A DNA stretch of 64,000 nt from Bryobacteraceae bacterium (GCA_025056455.1 JANWVY010000003.1:124001-188000), one strand, 5' to 3'. Counted from the stretch's first letter, positions 54,092 to 63,071 are shown. Program-made: numbers and translations. Notes: a model not told the origin generated them from the letters alone.

Positions 54092-55162
54092 ATGAGCTAT
54101 CGGAACGTCTCCGTCCTCATCACTGGCGGGCTCGGCTTCATTGGCAGCAACTTGGCCATCCGGCTCGTCGAGGCTGGAGCGCGCGTTACCATCGTCGATC
54201 CCTCTGTGCCGGGTTGCGGCGCGAATCTCTTCAATATCGACCCTGTTCGCCATGACGTTGAGCTTATCGCTCGAGATTGCGGAGACGCGGAAACGTTTCC
54301 TCAGGCCATCCGGCGCGCCGATCTTATTTTTAACCTCGCCGGTGAAATTAGCCATATCCACAGCATGGAGTTTCCCGAGCGAGACCTGCTGATCAATGGC
54401 GTCTCGCAACTGCGTTTTTTGCAGGCCTGCGTGCGCTATAACCCTGGCGTGCGCATCGTCTACGCGGGCACCCGCCAGGTTTACGGCAAACCCGACTATC
54501 TGCCCATGGACGAACGCCATCCCGTCCGTCCCGTCGACTTCAACGGCGTGCACAAGTACGCCGCCAATATGTACCATCTCATGTTGTCCCGCAGCGGCCA
54601 TTTGGACGCCATTGTCCTGCGGCTTACCAACGTCTATGGTCCGCGCATGACCCTCCGCATCCCTTGTCAAGGTTTTCTGAGCACATTTTTCCGCCGCGTA
54701 TTGACCGGTCAACCTCTGGAGGTGTTTGGTGATGGCCAGCAACTGCGCGATCCCGTTTACGTGGACGATGCAATCGAAGCGTTTCTTCTGAGCGGCAAGT
54801 GCGCCGCCCCCGAAGGCCGCACCTACAACGTGGGTGGAGCCCGCGCGCTTAGCTTGCTCCAAATCGCTGAGATTTGCGCGCAGCTCGGCGGCTCGCTCCC
54901 GGTGAGCCTTCGCCCCTTTCCCCCGGACCGCGCCAGCATCGACATCGGAAGCTATTACACAGACTCCCGTCTCATCGAACGCGACCTGGGCTGGAAGCCA
55001 AAAACCGAATTTCAGCAGGGAGCAGCCACCACGTTAGCTTACTACCGGGAGCATCTGGCCGAGTACCTCGACCCCGCGAATCCCGAGCCCTTCTGTTCGC
55101 TGCCCGAGCATCAGGGGGTGCAGAGAAAGCTGATGTACGCGACGGTTCCAGAAGAGAATTGA
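54092..55162 (+). CDS. NAD-dependent epimerase/dehydratase (SDR) with altered catalytic motif
   Basis: A 356-residue extended SDR enzyme acting on a nucleotide sugar. The NAD motif is ITGGLGFIGSNLA (residues about 10-22), followed by NLAGEISHI and IVYAGTRQVYG. The catalytic YXXXK tyrosine position is Asn in NGVHK: the lysine is present, but at the alignment place of the Tyr, 22 residues after the V of QVYG, there is N. The usual Ser in SSxxVYG is Thr. Members of a known subgroup carry the same NGxxK form, so it need not be inactive. Substrate-binding segments LRLTNVYGPRM and VFGDGQQLRDPVYVDDAIEA are intact. It could supply a sugar for the surface-glycan genes, or work elsewhere. Confidence 0.87.
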   Translation: MSYRNVSVLITGGLGFIGSNLAIRLVEAGARVTIVDPSVPGCGANLFNIDPVRHDVELIARDCGDAETFPQAIRRADLIFNLAGEISHIHSMEFPERDLLINGVSQLRFLQACVRYNPGVRIVYAGTRQVYGKPDYLPMDERHPVRPVDFNGVHKYAANMYHLMLSRSGHLDAIVLRLTNVYGPRMTLRIPCQGFLSTFFRRVLTGQPLEVFGDGQQLRDPVYVDDAIEAFLLSGKCAAPEGRTYNVGGARALSLLQIAEICAQLGGSLPVSLRPFPPDRASIDIGSYYTDSRLIERDLGWKPKTEFQQGAATTLAYYREHLAEYLDPANPEPFCSLPEHQGVQRKLMYATVPEEN

Positions 55163-55239
55163 AGCGGGAGTCCACTCCTGCGCCCAACCCCCTCTCAACT
55201 TGCCTTTCTCGGCGCCATTCCGGCGCCATCCTTTGCGAA

Positions 55240-55686
55240 TCAAGCCCGCGATCTTTGTGGCCGCTCCCAAGCGCTTGGATCGGCGAGCGCCTGAGCGGCT
55301 TTCCAGTCCTCCGGGCTCATCCGCTCCCGGAGCAGCTCGAGCCTCCGGTCGGCCTCGATTGATGAATCGGCGAGCGTTTGCCGGACTGTAGCGTGTTCAT
55401 CGAAGTTCGGCGCGACGGCGAACATGTAAGCGACAAACTCCCTGATCGCGCGCTCGCTGCGAAGACCGTGAGTTCGCGCCCTTACAATTCCCACTTCCAC
55501 CCGCGCCTTCAACGTGTCCGCGCTTAAGGCGCCCACTGCGCCGGCCTGCGTTTGGCGCAGGTGTTCACAGATCTCGCTCACCAAAACGGCGTCCGCCGGC
55601 TTGGCCATGGCCTCGAGATGCTCTGGCCGGAGTTTCAAGCGCGCATTCGAGGCTGCTGGTGCGCTTGGTTGAGTGTCTTTACTCAT
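55240..55686 (-). CDS. Small helical partner protein of the DUF4123 adaptor
   Basis: A 148-residue soluble protein of mainly helical composition: LRPEHLEAMAKPADAVLVSE, TLKARVEVGIVRARTHGL, AIREFVAYMFAVAPNFDEHA and LRERMSPEDWKAAQALAD. The segment around FVAYMFAVAPNFDEH, from memory, recurs in small proteins next to DUF4123 genes in type VI secretion islands of Proteobacteria and Myxococcota; this is not verified here. The ATG (55686) overlaps the TGA of the adaptor gene (ATGA), so translation is coupled. GGGAG lies seven bases in front of the start. The function is unknown. It may bind the adaptor. Confidence 0.7.
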   Translation of the reverse strand: MSKDTQPSAPAASNARLKLRPEHLEAMAKPADAVLVSEICEHLRQTQAGAVGALSADTLKARVEVGIVRARTHGLRSERAIREFVAYMFAVAPNFDEHATVRQTLADSSIEADRRLELLRERMSPEDWKAAQALADPSAWERPQRSRA

Positions 55687-56600
55687 GGGCGCGCTCCCGG
55701 TTGCGTTACGGCCGGATCTAGCGGTTCGGCCAGGGAGTACCGTTGCATCTCGACACCCTTGGGTCCGGCCGCAAATTGCAACAGATATTCCGGGTTTTCA
55801 TCTTCCGTCCAGAATTGTAATACAGGACCAAAGAACTGCCGGGCCTCCGCAGGCGAACACGCGGGCAGAAAACAACGCAAAATCCGTGGATCATAGTAGC
55901 GGAAATACACCTCCCGGCCTTCTGGATCCTCCACCACGAGGAGCTGGCGGAAGTGCTCACGGAGAACTCCAAACGGCTCCCGAGACACCACAAAAGAAAA
56001 CCAAGCCTGGCCCCAGCCCTCCTCTAACAAAGCCCGCACCAGCGGGCCTTCTTTTTCCACCGTCACCAAATGTGGCGAGAAAGGGATCATCGTGCCGAGA
56101 TTCGGCCCATTGAACAAGGTTTGCGCTGGAGCTGCATACTCGCCAAGCAGCGGCAGAATCCTGCCATCGCGGGCACAATCCACCAGCAGAAAAACGGGCT
56201 CGGGAGTTTTGCGCAACCCCGATAGCAGCCTCTCAATCCGGGGCGCCGGAGCGCTGGCCGCACGGCCCGTTTGCTCTGGGGGAGGCGCCGGCCCTGCCTC
56301 AACCTTCTCCAACAGGACTTCGAGCGTCGTGCTGCCTGCCGTGATCCGGTCACCGTGATCAAGCCGTGCCGTGGTCACCAGCTCTCCGTTGCGCCGCGTC
56401 CCGCCCCGACTGTTCAGATCACGCACGTAGACATAAGAGGCATCGCAGTAGAGAAGGAAATGTACGGCTGACATTCCGGGATCTTCGAAAGCATAGTCAC
56501 ACCACTGCACATCGGAGCCCACACGCGCCGCTTCTCCCGGCGCTAGCGCAATCTCCCCAACACTGCCATCACCTTGCACCACTCGAAATATGGCACGCAC
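55683..56600 (-). CDS. FHA domain fused to DUF4123 (type VI secretion adaptor-like)
   Basis: A 305-residue protein. The FHA domain (about 20-95) has a phosphopeptide-type core: ARVGSDVQWCDYAFEDPGMS, VHFLLYCDASYVYVRDLNSR and GGTRRNGELV. A Pro/Glu-rich linker leads into a DUF4123 domain (about 130-270): FLLVDCARDGRILPLLGEYA, WGQAWFSFVVSREPFGVLRE, YFRYYDPRILRCFLPACSPA and ARQFFGPVLQFWTEDENPEY. DUF4123 proteins (Tap/TEC/VasW) load effectors onto VgrG spikes of type VI secretion systems; FHA proteins occur in such loci as phosphorylation sensors. No VgrG, Hcp, PAAR, effector or immunity gene is visible within the window. Start GTG 56600, with GGAGGA nine bases upstream, is convincing. Confidence 0.88.
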   Translation of the reverse strand: MRAIFRVVQGDGSVGEIALAPGEAARVGSDVQWCDYAFEDPGMSAVHFLLYCDASYVYVRDLNSRGGTRRNGELVTTARLDHGDRITAGSTTLEVLLEKVEAGPAPPPEQTGRAASAPAPRIERLLSGLRKTPEPVFLLVDCARDGRILPLLGEYAAPAQTLFNGPNLGTMIPFSPHLVTVEKEGPLVRALLEEGWGQAWFSFVVSREPFGVLREHFRQLLVVEDPEGREVYFRYYDPRILRCFLPACSPAEARQFFGPVLQFWTEDENPEYLLQFAAGPKGVEMQRYSLAEPLDPAVTQPGARP

Positions 56601-56636
56601 GGCGCAAGTTCCTCCGTCACTTTCCCTAATATAGTG

Positions 56637-57581
56637 CTAAGAACCACAAACTTCGAATCCGCTCGCCCGGGTGCGAAAAGCGTGGCGAAAGGCGTTGGCT
56701 GCTAGCATCTCCAGTTGCTGCCTGCTCACCCCTAAATCCAGCGCGGCGCGATACTCTGACTCCAACGTGCACTGGAACAGAGCCGGGTCATCCGTGTTCA
56801 AGGTTACACAAACGCCAGCATCGAGAATCCGGCGCAAGGGATGGTGGCCGTAGCGCAAGATTGCACCTGTGCGGTAATTACTGCTGATGCAGATTTCGAG
56901 CGGCGTCTGGCTCGCGGCCAGATAACGCAACAACCCCTCATCTTCGACGCAGGCCAGGCCGTGACCAATGCGTTCAGCACCCACTTCGAGGGCCTCCCAA
57001 ATGGAACGTGGCCCGGTGAGTTCCCCCGCATGACAGACGCACCTTAGGCCATGCCGGCGCGCATAAGAAAACAAGGGCTCAAAGCGGAGCGCCGAGCCCC
57101 GTTCTTCATCGCCTCCTAGACCAAAGGCGATGACCCCATCGCCAGCGCGCTCAGCCGCCAGGCAGACAACCCGTTCGGCAAGCGAAAAGTCCCACTGCCG
57201 CACCGCGTCCCAAATCCACCAGCATTCCACCGACGAGTCACGCGTGGCCTCGCGCAAAGCCTCATGCACGGCAACCAGGTCTTGACCGCGCCACAAAACC
57301 ACGCCAGCAGAAAGCGTCACCTCGACATAACGCACGTTCTGCCGCTCTAAGCTTTCAAGCAGCCGCCGGGCCGCTAAGCCATAATCCTCGGGCCGGCGTA
57401 GCTGGCTCGCGACCCAAGCGAAGCCCTTCAAAAACGAGGAAAAATCTTCGAAACCGTAAGCGCGCCGGGCTGCCTCCTCGTCTAAGTCCGGCTGGATTTC
57501 ACGCAAGGTCGAAAGCTCGACGGAGCCTTCCAAATGCACATGAAGCTCAGCTTTCGGCAACGAGTGAATGAATTCCTCCAT
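56637..57581 (-). CDS. Adenosine deaminase-family protein (adenosine or aminofutalosine deaminase)
   Basis: A 314-residue metal-dependent amidohydrolase of the ADA family. Motifs are [13 protein letters not shown] (metal-binding His14 and His16), [11 protein letters not shown] (His and catalytic Glu), [10 protein letters not shown] (His) and [10 protein letters not shown] (Asp). It deaminates adenosine or a similar nucleoside. In organisms with the futalosine pathway, members of this family also convert 6-amino-6-deoxyfutalosine to futalosine. mqnE is present in the window, so this alternative is realistic, but the sequence does not settle it. ATG 57581 ([12 protein letters not shown]) gives the typical ADA start. 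It lies seven bases behind TATTAT, and earlier starts (57590, 57674) are less likely. Confidence 0.87.
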   Translation of the reverse strand: MEEFIHSLPKAELHVHLEGSVELSTLREIQPDLDEEAARRAYGFEDFSSFLKGFAWVASQLRRPEDYGLAARRLLESLERQNVRYVEVTLSAGVVLWRGQDLVAVHEALREATRDSSVECWWIWDAVRQWDFSLAERVVCLAAERAGDGVIAFGLGGDEERGSALRFEPLFSYARRHGLRCVCHAGELTGPRSIWEALEVGAERIGHGLACVEDEGLLRYLAASQTPLEICISSNYRTGAILRYGHHPLRRILDAGVCVTLNTDDPALFQCTLESEYRAALDLGVSRQQLEMLAANAFRHAFRTRASGFEVCGS

Positions 57582-57599
57582 TGTTGCCATAATAGCGTC
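57582..57599. promoter_or_regulatory. 18-bp divergent promoter with shared -10 region (deaminase / glgB)
   Basis: The two start codons, ATG 57581 (minus) and GTG 57600 (plus), are only 18 bp apart. The gap holds one AT-rich core that reads CATAAT (57588-57593) on the plus strand, six bases before GTG, and TATTAT (57594-57589) on the minus strand, seven bases before ATG. Each reading is a good -10, with distances that put the transcription start at the start codon. Neither gene has a ribosome binding site here. So both mRNAs would be leaderless and share one melted region. This is an interpretation of spacing, without data. Confidence 0.5.
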
Positions 57600-59810
57600 G
57601 TGACTTCGCACGACATGGAAGCCATTGTTCAAGGGCGCCACCGCGATCCTTTCCGAATCCTCGGTCCACATCAAGTTTCAACCGACCCGCTAAGCTGGCA
57701 GGTGCGAGCTTTTCTTCCCGAGGCGAGTCAGGCCTGGGTCGTGTTCAACGGCGCCGAAATCGCGATGGAAAAACAACACCCGGCGGGCTTTTTTGTGGCC
57801 ACTCTTCCAGGAGCTCGACAAATCTACCGCCTGCGTTTAGCCCCGCACCACGGTGCAATTTACGAAATCGAAGACGCCTACCGCTTTCCCCCTCTTCTCT
57901 CTGATTACGAAATTCATCTCCACGGCGAAGGTACGCACTACGAAGCCTGGCGCATGATGGGGGCACATCCGATCATCTGCGAGGGTGTCCCGGGAGTCCG
58001 CTTCGCGGTCTGGGCCCCCAACGCCCTCACCGTCTCCGTGGCGGGCGATTTTAATAGCTGGGATGTCCGGCGGCATCCCATGCGCCTGCGCAATGGCGGA
58101 ATTTGGGAAATTTTTCTGCCCCACGTTGAGCGCGGCTCGGCCTATAAATTCGCCGTCACCTGGACCAACGGTTACCAGCAACTCAAGGCCGACCCCTACG
58201 CCTTTCGCACAGAGGCGCCACCCAAACAAGCCTCAATTGTCGCGGGATTGCCCCAATACGACTGGCAGGACCAGGCGTGGATGCAACAGCGCGGTCAGAA
58301 GGACTGGCTTCGCCAGCCGGTCTCCATCTACGAAGTGCATCTTGAAAGCTGGATGCGCCGCGAGCTCGGCCGGCCGCTGACCTACCGGGAGCTGGCTCAC
58401 ACGCTCGTTCCCTACGCCAAAGACCTCGGCTTCACCCACCTCGAGCTTTTGCCCATCTTAGAGCATCCTTACTCCGGATCTTGGGGTTATCAAGTCACCG
58501 GCTACTTCGCCCCCACGGCCCGCTTTGGCCCACCGGAAGATTTTATGTATTTTGTCGATCACTGCCACCGCGCCGGCCTCGGCGTCATTCTCGACTGGGT
58601 GCCAGCGCATTTTCCTCGCGACGCCCACGGTTTGGCACGCTTTGACGGCACCGCGCTCTATGAGCATGAGGACCCCCGCCAGGGCGAACACCGCGACTGG
58701 GGCACCTTGATTTTTAACTACGGCCGTCACGAAGTCCGCACCTTTTTGCTTTCGAGTGCGCTTTTCTGGCTCCGACACTTCCATCTCGACGGTCTCCGCG
58801 TCGACGCCGTCGCCTCGATGCTATACCTCGACTACTCCCGCCAGCCCGGAGAATGGATCCCAAACCGCTTCGGCGGCCGCGAAAACCTCGAAGCGATTGC
58901 CTTCTTGCAGCGTTTCAACGAACTGGTTCACAAAGAACCCGGAGCCCTCTCCATCGCCGAAGAGTCCACCGCTTTCCCCGGTGTCTGCCGCCCCGTCTAC
59001 TTGGGAGGGCTCGGATTCACCATGAAATGGAATATGGGCTGGATGCACGACATGCTTACCTACTTCCGTTTTGACCCCATCTACCGCAAGTTCCACCACG
59101 GACTCATTACTTTTAGCTTGCTGTATGCCTTCAGCGAAAATTTTCTACTGCCCATTTCCCACGACGAGGTCGTGCATATGAAAGGCTCGCTCATTGGCAA
59201 AATGCCCGGCGACGAGTGGCAGCGCTTTGCCAATGTTCGTGCCTTTCTGTCCTATATGTGGGGCCACCCGGGAAAAAAACTTCTTTTTATGGGGCAGGAA
59301 ATCGGACAATACGAAGAATGGAATGAACGCGCCCAGATCCGCTGGGACCTCCTCGGTTTTGAATACCACCGCGGACTTCAAGCCATGGTTCGCTCACTCA
59401 ATCGCCTCTACCAGAGCGAACCCGCGCTTTACGAAATTGATTTTCACCATGAGGGTTTCGAGTGGATTGACTTTCACGACGTTGATCATTCCGTGATTTC
59501 CTTTCTACGGTTTCCGAAAAATCGAAGTAATTTTTTGATATTTGTGTGTAACTTCACCCCGGTCGTGCGCCAGCCCTACCGCATCGGAGTGCCGGAAGCC
59601 GGACCTTACCGCGAGGTGTTAAATAGCGACTGGGCTTCGTTCGGCGGAAGCAACGTGAGCAACCGCGGCTTGATCGAAGCTGAGCCCTTGGAATGGCACG
59701 GGCGTCCTTACTCAATCGAGTTGACCTTGCCGCCCCTCGCTGTCACCGTGCTGAAACCGGCCCGCGAGGCAAGCCATCCCCAGACGATGGGCGGAAGCGA
59801 TGCTCCGTAA
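57600..59810 (+). CDS. glgB: 1,4-alpha-glucan branching enzyme GlgB
   Basis: Glycogen branching enzyme of 736 residues. The N-terminal region opens with [25 protein letters not shown]-type sequence, the usual GlgB start. A CBM48 domain (about 110-210: [20 protein letters not shown]) precedes the GH13 barrel: [37 protein letters not shown] (nucleophile Asp), [13 protein letters not shown] (acid/base Glu) and [14 protein letters not shown] (third Asp). The C-terminal all-beta domain ends [13 protein letters not shown] 57600 is preferred because CATAAT lies six bases before it, and homologues start with the same residues; the ATG at 57615 would cut five residues. It implies glycogen storage. Other glg genes are not in the window. 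Confidence 0.96.
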   Translation: MTSHDMEAIVQGRHRDPFRILGPHQVSTDPLSWQVRAFLPEASQAWVVFNGAEIAMEKQHPAGFFVATLPGARQIYRLRLAPHHGAIYEIEDAYRFPPLLSDYEIHLHGEGTHYEAWRMMGAHPIICEGVPGVRFAVWAPNALTVSVAGDFNSWDVRRHPMRLRNGGIWEIFLPHVERGSAYKFAVTWTNGYQQLKADPYAFRTEAPPKQASIVAGLPQYDWQDQAWMQQRGQKDWLRQPVSIYEVHLESWMRRELGRPLTYRELAHTLVPYAKDLGFTHLELLPILEHPYSGSWGYQVTGYFAPTARFGPPEDFMYFVDHCHRAGLGVILDWVPAHFPRDAHGLARFDGTALYEHEDPRQGEHRDWGTLIFNYGRHEVRTFLLSSALFWLRHFHLDGLRVDAVASMLYLDYSRQPGEWIPNRFGGRENLEAIAFLQRFNELVHKEPGALSIAEESTAFPGVCRPVYLGGLGFTMKWNMGWMHDMLTYFRFDPIYRKFHHGLITFSLLYAFSENFLLPISHDEVVHMKGSLIGKMPGDEWQRFANVRAFLSYMWGHPGKKLLFMGQEIGQYEEWNERAQIRWDLLGFEYHRGLQAMVRSLNRLYQSEPALYEIDFHHEGFEWIDFHDVDHSVISFLRFPKNRSNFLIFVCNFTPVVRQPYRIGVPEAGPYREVLNSDWASFGGSNVSNRGLIEAEPLEWHGRPYSIELTLPPLAVTVLKPAREASHPQTMGGSDAP

Positions 59811-60097
59811 AAGTGCCGGATCAACCCCGTGCGAACCGCGCGCGGTGCCTTTCGAGCGGGGCCGCTGCGCCCAGGTCCGCCTTTATGAAACAATAAAAGC
59901 TCCGAGACCCTGATGAGCGGATTGCGACCGGGCGGCGCATGTGCGTGCTCTTCGGCGGTTCGAGTTTCTTCTGGCCAGCAATGCGCCGCTAGCACGGATT
60001 CGGGCGGCGCTGTTTCTCTTCGACGCGATTCTCTAAAGCGAGAAACCCGTGCCAGGCCCTTGCTTTAAAGCAGCCCCAGTTTTTTGGAAAGGATGAA

Positions 60098-62299
60098 ATG
60101 CTGAAATACCTGAAAGACCTGTGGAACGAGGCAGAGGCGGCTCTGTTTCAGACCGATCCTCTCGAACTGCTGCGCTATCGCTCCAATCTTCTTGGAGCTG
60201 ACCTCCGAATCACAAACTTCGGCGGCGGAAACACGAGCTCGAAGTATGAGGCGACGGACCCGCTCACCGGGAAACAAGTGCGCGTGATGGCGGTGAAGGG
60301 AAGCGGCGGCGATCTCGGCAGCATCAAATCGAGCGGTTTCGCCGTGCTCTATCTGGACCGCCTGCTCTCGCTGGAATCCGTCTACAAAGGCGAAGCGTAC
60401 GAGGATGAAATGGTCGGGCTTTATCCCTCCTGCGCCTTTGCCGGCAACACGGTGGCCACCTCGATTGATACCCCACTCCATGCCTTCCTACCTTTTGATC
60501 ACGTCGACCACTTGCACCCAGACTGGGCCATTGCTCTCGCCGCTAGCCGGAATGGCAAGGCCAAGATGGAGGAGTTTAATGCTCGCTACGGTCGCAAGCT
60601 GGTGTGGCTGCCCTGGCAGCGGCCGGGGTTCGAACTGGGCCTGATGTTACGGAAAGCGGTCACCGATCACCCCGGATGTGACGGCATCTTGCTCGCTAGC
60701 CACGGGCTGTTCACTTGGGGCAACACACAGCGTGAGTCCTACTTGAATTCCATCACCATCATTGATCAACTGGGCGATTTCGTTCTCTCGCACCAGTCCA
60801 AGGTGGTCACCTTTGGTGGTCCTCGCGTGCAAAGCCGGCCCGACGCGCAGGCGCTGGCCCTCAGCATCCTTCCAAAACTCCGCGGCAAAGTGGGCCAGCA
60901 GCGCCGCTCGATTGCCCACTTTGATACCTCTGAAGAGACACTCACCTTCGTCAATTCTCAGTGGGCCAAGGATCTGGCTGCCCTCGGCACCAGCTGCCCC
61001 GATCACTTCGTCCGCACCCGGATTGCTCCGCTTTATGCCGATTGGGATCCAACCAGTGGCGACACTGCCACACTCGAGGCGGCTCTCGACCAAGCCTTAG
61101 CCGCTTACCGGGAAGCCTACACTCGCTACTACCATGCCCACAAAGAACCGGATTCCCCACCCCTGCGGGATCAAAACCCCACGGTCGTTCTCCTGCCAGG
61201 CATCGGCATGGTCGCCTTCGGACGCTCCAAAAAAGAAGCACGCATCACCAGCGAGTTCTACCGCAACGCGATCCGCGTCATGATGGGTGCAACGGCTATG
61301 GCCGGCGAGCAGGACAGCCCCGGGCCTCTTCCTCACGCGAAGGATCCGGCGCGCTCAGATCAGTTCACCAGTTTGCACAACTACGTCGCTTTGCCTCCGC
61401 GGGAGGCCTTTCGAATCGAATACTGGTTACTTGAAGAAGCCAAACTGAGACGCTTGCCTCCCGAAAAAGAATTCAGCCGCAAGATCTTTCTCCTTGTCGG
61501 CGCAGGTGCAGGCATCGGCCGAGCCGCGGCCGTCAAACTCGCCGCAGCGGGAGCACATCTGATGATTGCCGACCTCAGCCTGGAAGCTGCTCAACAAACC
61601 GCCGGGCTTTGCGCCCAGGCCGCTTCCGACAAAGAAGCAGTAGCCTTCTGCGAGGTAGATCTCCGCAGCCGCGCAACCATCACTGAGGCCATCCAAAAAA
61701 CCGTGATGCAGTTCGGCGGTCTTGATGGCGTTGTGAATACCGCAGCGATCTTCCTTGCGCCTGATTCCGACATCCTCAGCGAAGAACACTGGCGCCTGAC
61801 TCTCGAGGTTAACGTCACCGGCAACTACTTTCTCGCCAAAGAAGCCTTCGCTGTGTTTGCCGCCCAGCAGCTCCCCGCATCAATCGTGCTCACTAGCTCC
61901 GCCAACGCCGTGGTCGCCAAGAAGGGAAGCGAGGCGTATGACGTTTCGAAATCTGCCGTCAACCATCTCATCGGCGAGCTGGCTGTCGGCATGGCGCCCC
62001 TAGTGCGGGTCAACGGCGTGGCGCCAGCCACTGTCGTTTCTGGCTCCACCATGTTCCCGCGCGACCGTGTCATTTCCTCGCTGAGAAAATATCAGCTGCC
62101 GTTTGACGAATCCGAATCGACGGAGCAGTTGCGTTCCCGTCTGGCGCAGTTCTACGCTGACCGCACACTGCTGAAGCTACCCATTGAGCCGGAGCACTGC
62201 GCTGAGGCCATCTTGTTTTTAGCCAGCGACCGGAGCGCCCGAACCAGCGGTTGCGTCATCCCGGTGGACGGCGGATTAACGGACGCCTTCCTCCGTTAA
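60098..62299 (+). CDS. Bifunctional rhamnulose-1-phosphate aldolase / short-chain dehydrogenase
   Basis: A 733-residue fusion of YuxG/RhaEW type. The N-terminal class II aldolase domain (1-~420) has FGGGNTSSKYEATDPLTGKQ, VMAVKGSGGDLGSIKSSGF and the metal-binding histidines in SIDTPLHAFLPFDHVDHLHP. It splits rhamnulose-1-phosphate into lactaldehyde and dihydroxyacetone phosphate. The C-terminal SDR domain (about 466-733) has FLLVGAGAGIGRAAAVKLAA and the catalytic YDVSKSAVNHL (YXXXK); it oxidises lactaldehyde to lactate, in line with the family. GGAAAGGA lies three to ten bases before ATG 60098. The downstream hairpin at 62346-62384 probably ends its transcript. rhaM lies far away at 8430, so the rhamnose genes are scattered. 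Confidence 0.93.
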   Translation: MLKYLKDLWNEAEAALFQTDPLELLRYRSNLLGADLRITNFGGGNTSSKYEATDPLTGKQVRVMAVKGSGGDLGSIKSSGFAVLYLDRLLSLESVYKGEAYEDEMVGLYPSCAFAGNTVATSIDTPLHAFLPFDHVDHLHPDWAIALAASRNGKAKMEEFNARYGRKLVWLPWQRPGFELGLMLRKAVTDHPGCDGILLASHGLFTWGNTQRESYLNSITIIDQLGDFVLSHQSKVVTFGGPRVQSRPDAQALALSILPKLRGKVGQQRRSIAHFDTSEETLTFVNSQWAKDLAALGTSCPDHFVRTRIAPLYADWDPTSGDTATLEAALDQALAAYREAYTRYYHAHKEPDSPPLRDQNPTVVLLPGIGMVAFGRSKKEARITSEFYRNAIRVMMGATAMAGEQDSPGPLPHAKDPARSDQFTSLHNYVALPPREAFRIEYWLLEEAKLRRLPPEKEFSRKIFLLVGAGAGIGRAAAVKLAAAGAHLMIADLSLEAAQQTAGLCAQAASDKEAVAFCEVDLRSRATITEAIQKTVMQFGGLDGVVNTAAIFLAPDSDILSEEHWRLTLEVNVTGNYFLAKEAFAVFAAQQLPASIVLTSSANAVVAKKGSEAYDVSKSAVNHLIGELAVGMAPLVRVNGVAPATVVSGSTMFPRDRVISSLRKYQLPFDESESTEQLRSRLAQFYADRTLLKLPIEPEHCAEAILFLASDRSARTSGCVIPVDGGLTDAFLR

Positions 62300-62345
62300 C
62301 ACAACAACATCTCCCACTTCTCCCAAGCCGGTCCGTTTTGACATC

Positions 62346-62384
62346 ACGGTAGGCAGGGGCAGGTCACAGCCCCCTGCCTACCGT
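62346..62384. terminator. Perfect 14-bp stem-loop after the aldolase-dehydrogenase gene
   Basis: ACGGTAGGCAGGGG (62346-62359) pairs perfectly with CCCCTGCCTACCGT (62371-62384); the loop has 11 bases. Only TTTC follows on the plus strand, so this is a strong hairpin with a weak T-run, 46 bp behind the stop codon. It may act as a terminator or as a mobile/palindromic repeat unit; no second copy was noticed in the window. Confidence 0.6.
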
Positions 62385-62513
62385 TTCGCCCTCGCCACAG
62401 CTTTTCCCTCGACCCGGCTGTAACGCTTGCCCTACATTCCTCACTATGAAACTCTGAGCGCCAGTCCTGCATCCGGTGCAGGCGCTCATCTTCATCATTT
62501 TTTGGATTCACCC

Positions 62514-62984
62514 ATGAAACCGCGGCGATCCCTGGAATTGCATCCAAACGAGCAAGAAGCGGAGCCTTTTTTCCGCGGCGTCTTCCTAGCAGGCGCTGTG
62601 TGGAATCTGATTGGGGGGCTGCTGCTGGCTCTTTTTGCGCCCTCGATTCATCGATGGTCGTCACTACCCATGCCCGTGCCGAGCGTGCATTTCTACGCTT
62701 GGGTTGCTCTGTTCATGACGTTCGGCATAGGCTACGCCATGGTTTGGCGCGCCCCCGAAAAACATCGCGGCGTGTTGATTTTAGGAATTATCGGAAAATT
62801 AGCCCTGTCGGCTGTGTTTTTGACCAGTCTCGCAGCGTCATCCGGACAGATCCCCCGCTTTTTCCTGATTCCCATCAACGGAGACCTGGTGTTCGCCGGC
62901 TTATTTTGGGCCTATCTGCAAAGCTCCTCTAATCCGAACAACTCTCCTCGAGAACCGGGCTCGGACCTGGCGAGCAAGGATTGA
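62514..62984 (+). CDS. Small integral membrane protein, unknown function
   Basis: A 156-residue protein with about four membrane spans: GVFLAGAVWNLIGGLLLALF, FYAWVALFMTFGIGYAMVW, GVLILGIIGKLALSAVFLTS and GDLVFAGLFWAYLQSS. It begins MKPRRSLELHPNEQEAEPFF at ATG 62514; the longer reading from 62427 is not needed. Its helix layout resembles small DoxX/DUF-type membrane proteins, but I recognise no family. No catalytic residues stand out. It lies between the aldolase fusion and the DUF5009-like gene and could belong to either transcript. Confidence 0.7.
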   Translation: MKPRRSLELHPNEQEAEPFFRGVFLAGAVWNLIGGLLLALFAPSIHRWSSLPMPVPSVHFYAWVALFMTFGIGYAMVWRAPEKHRGVLILGIIGKLALSAVFLTSLAASSGQIPRFFLIPINGDLVFAGLFWAYLQSSSNPNNSPREPGSDLASKD

Positions 62985-63071
62985 CAGCAAGCCCGCACTC
63001 TAGCCTTACAGCCAAACCCGAAGACGGTGATACAATCGCCCCAGTAACTGCGGAAGGGAAACATTTTAAGG

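Noticed and set aside
59811-60097. Possible small genes or remnants between glgB and the aldolase fusion
   Set aside because: Short frames read like protein in places, but they have no coherent start, ribosome binding site or similarity that I can name.
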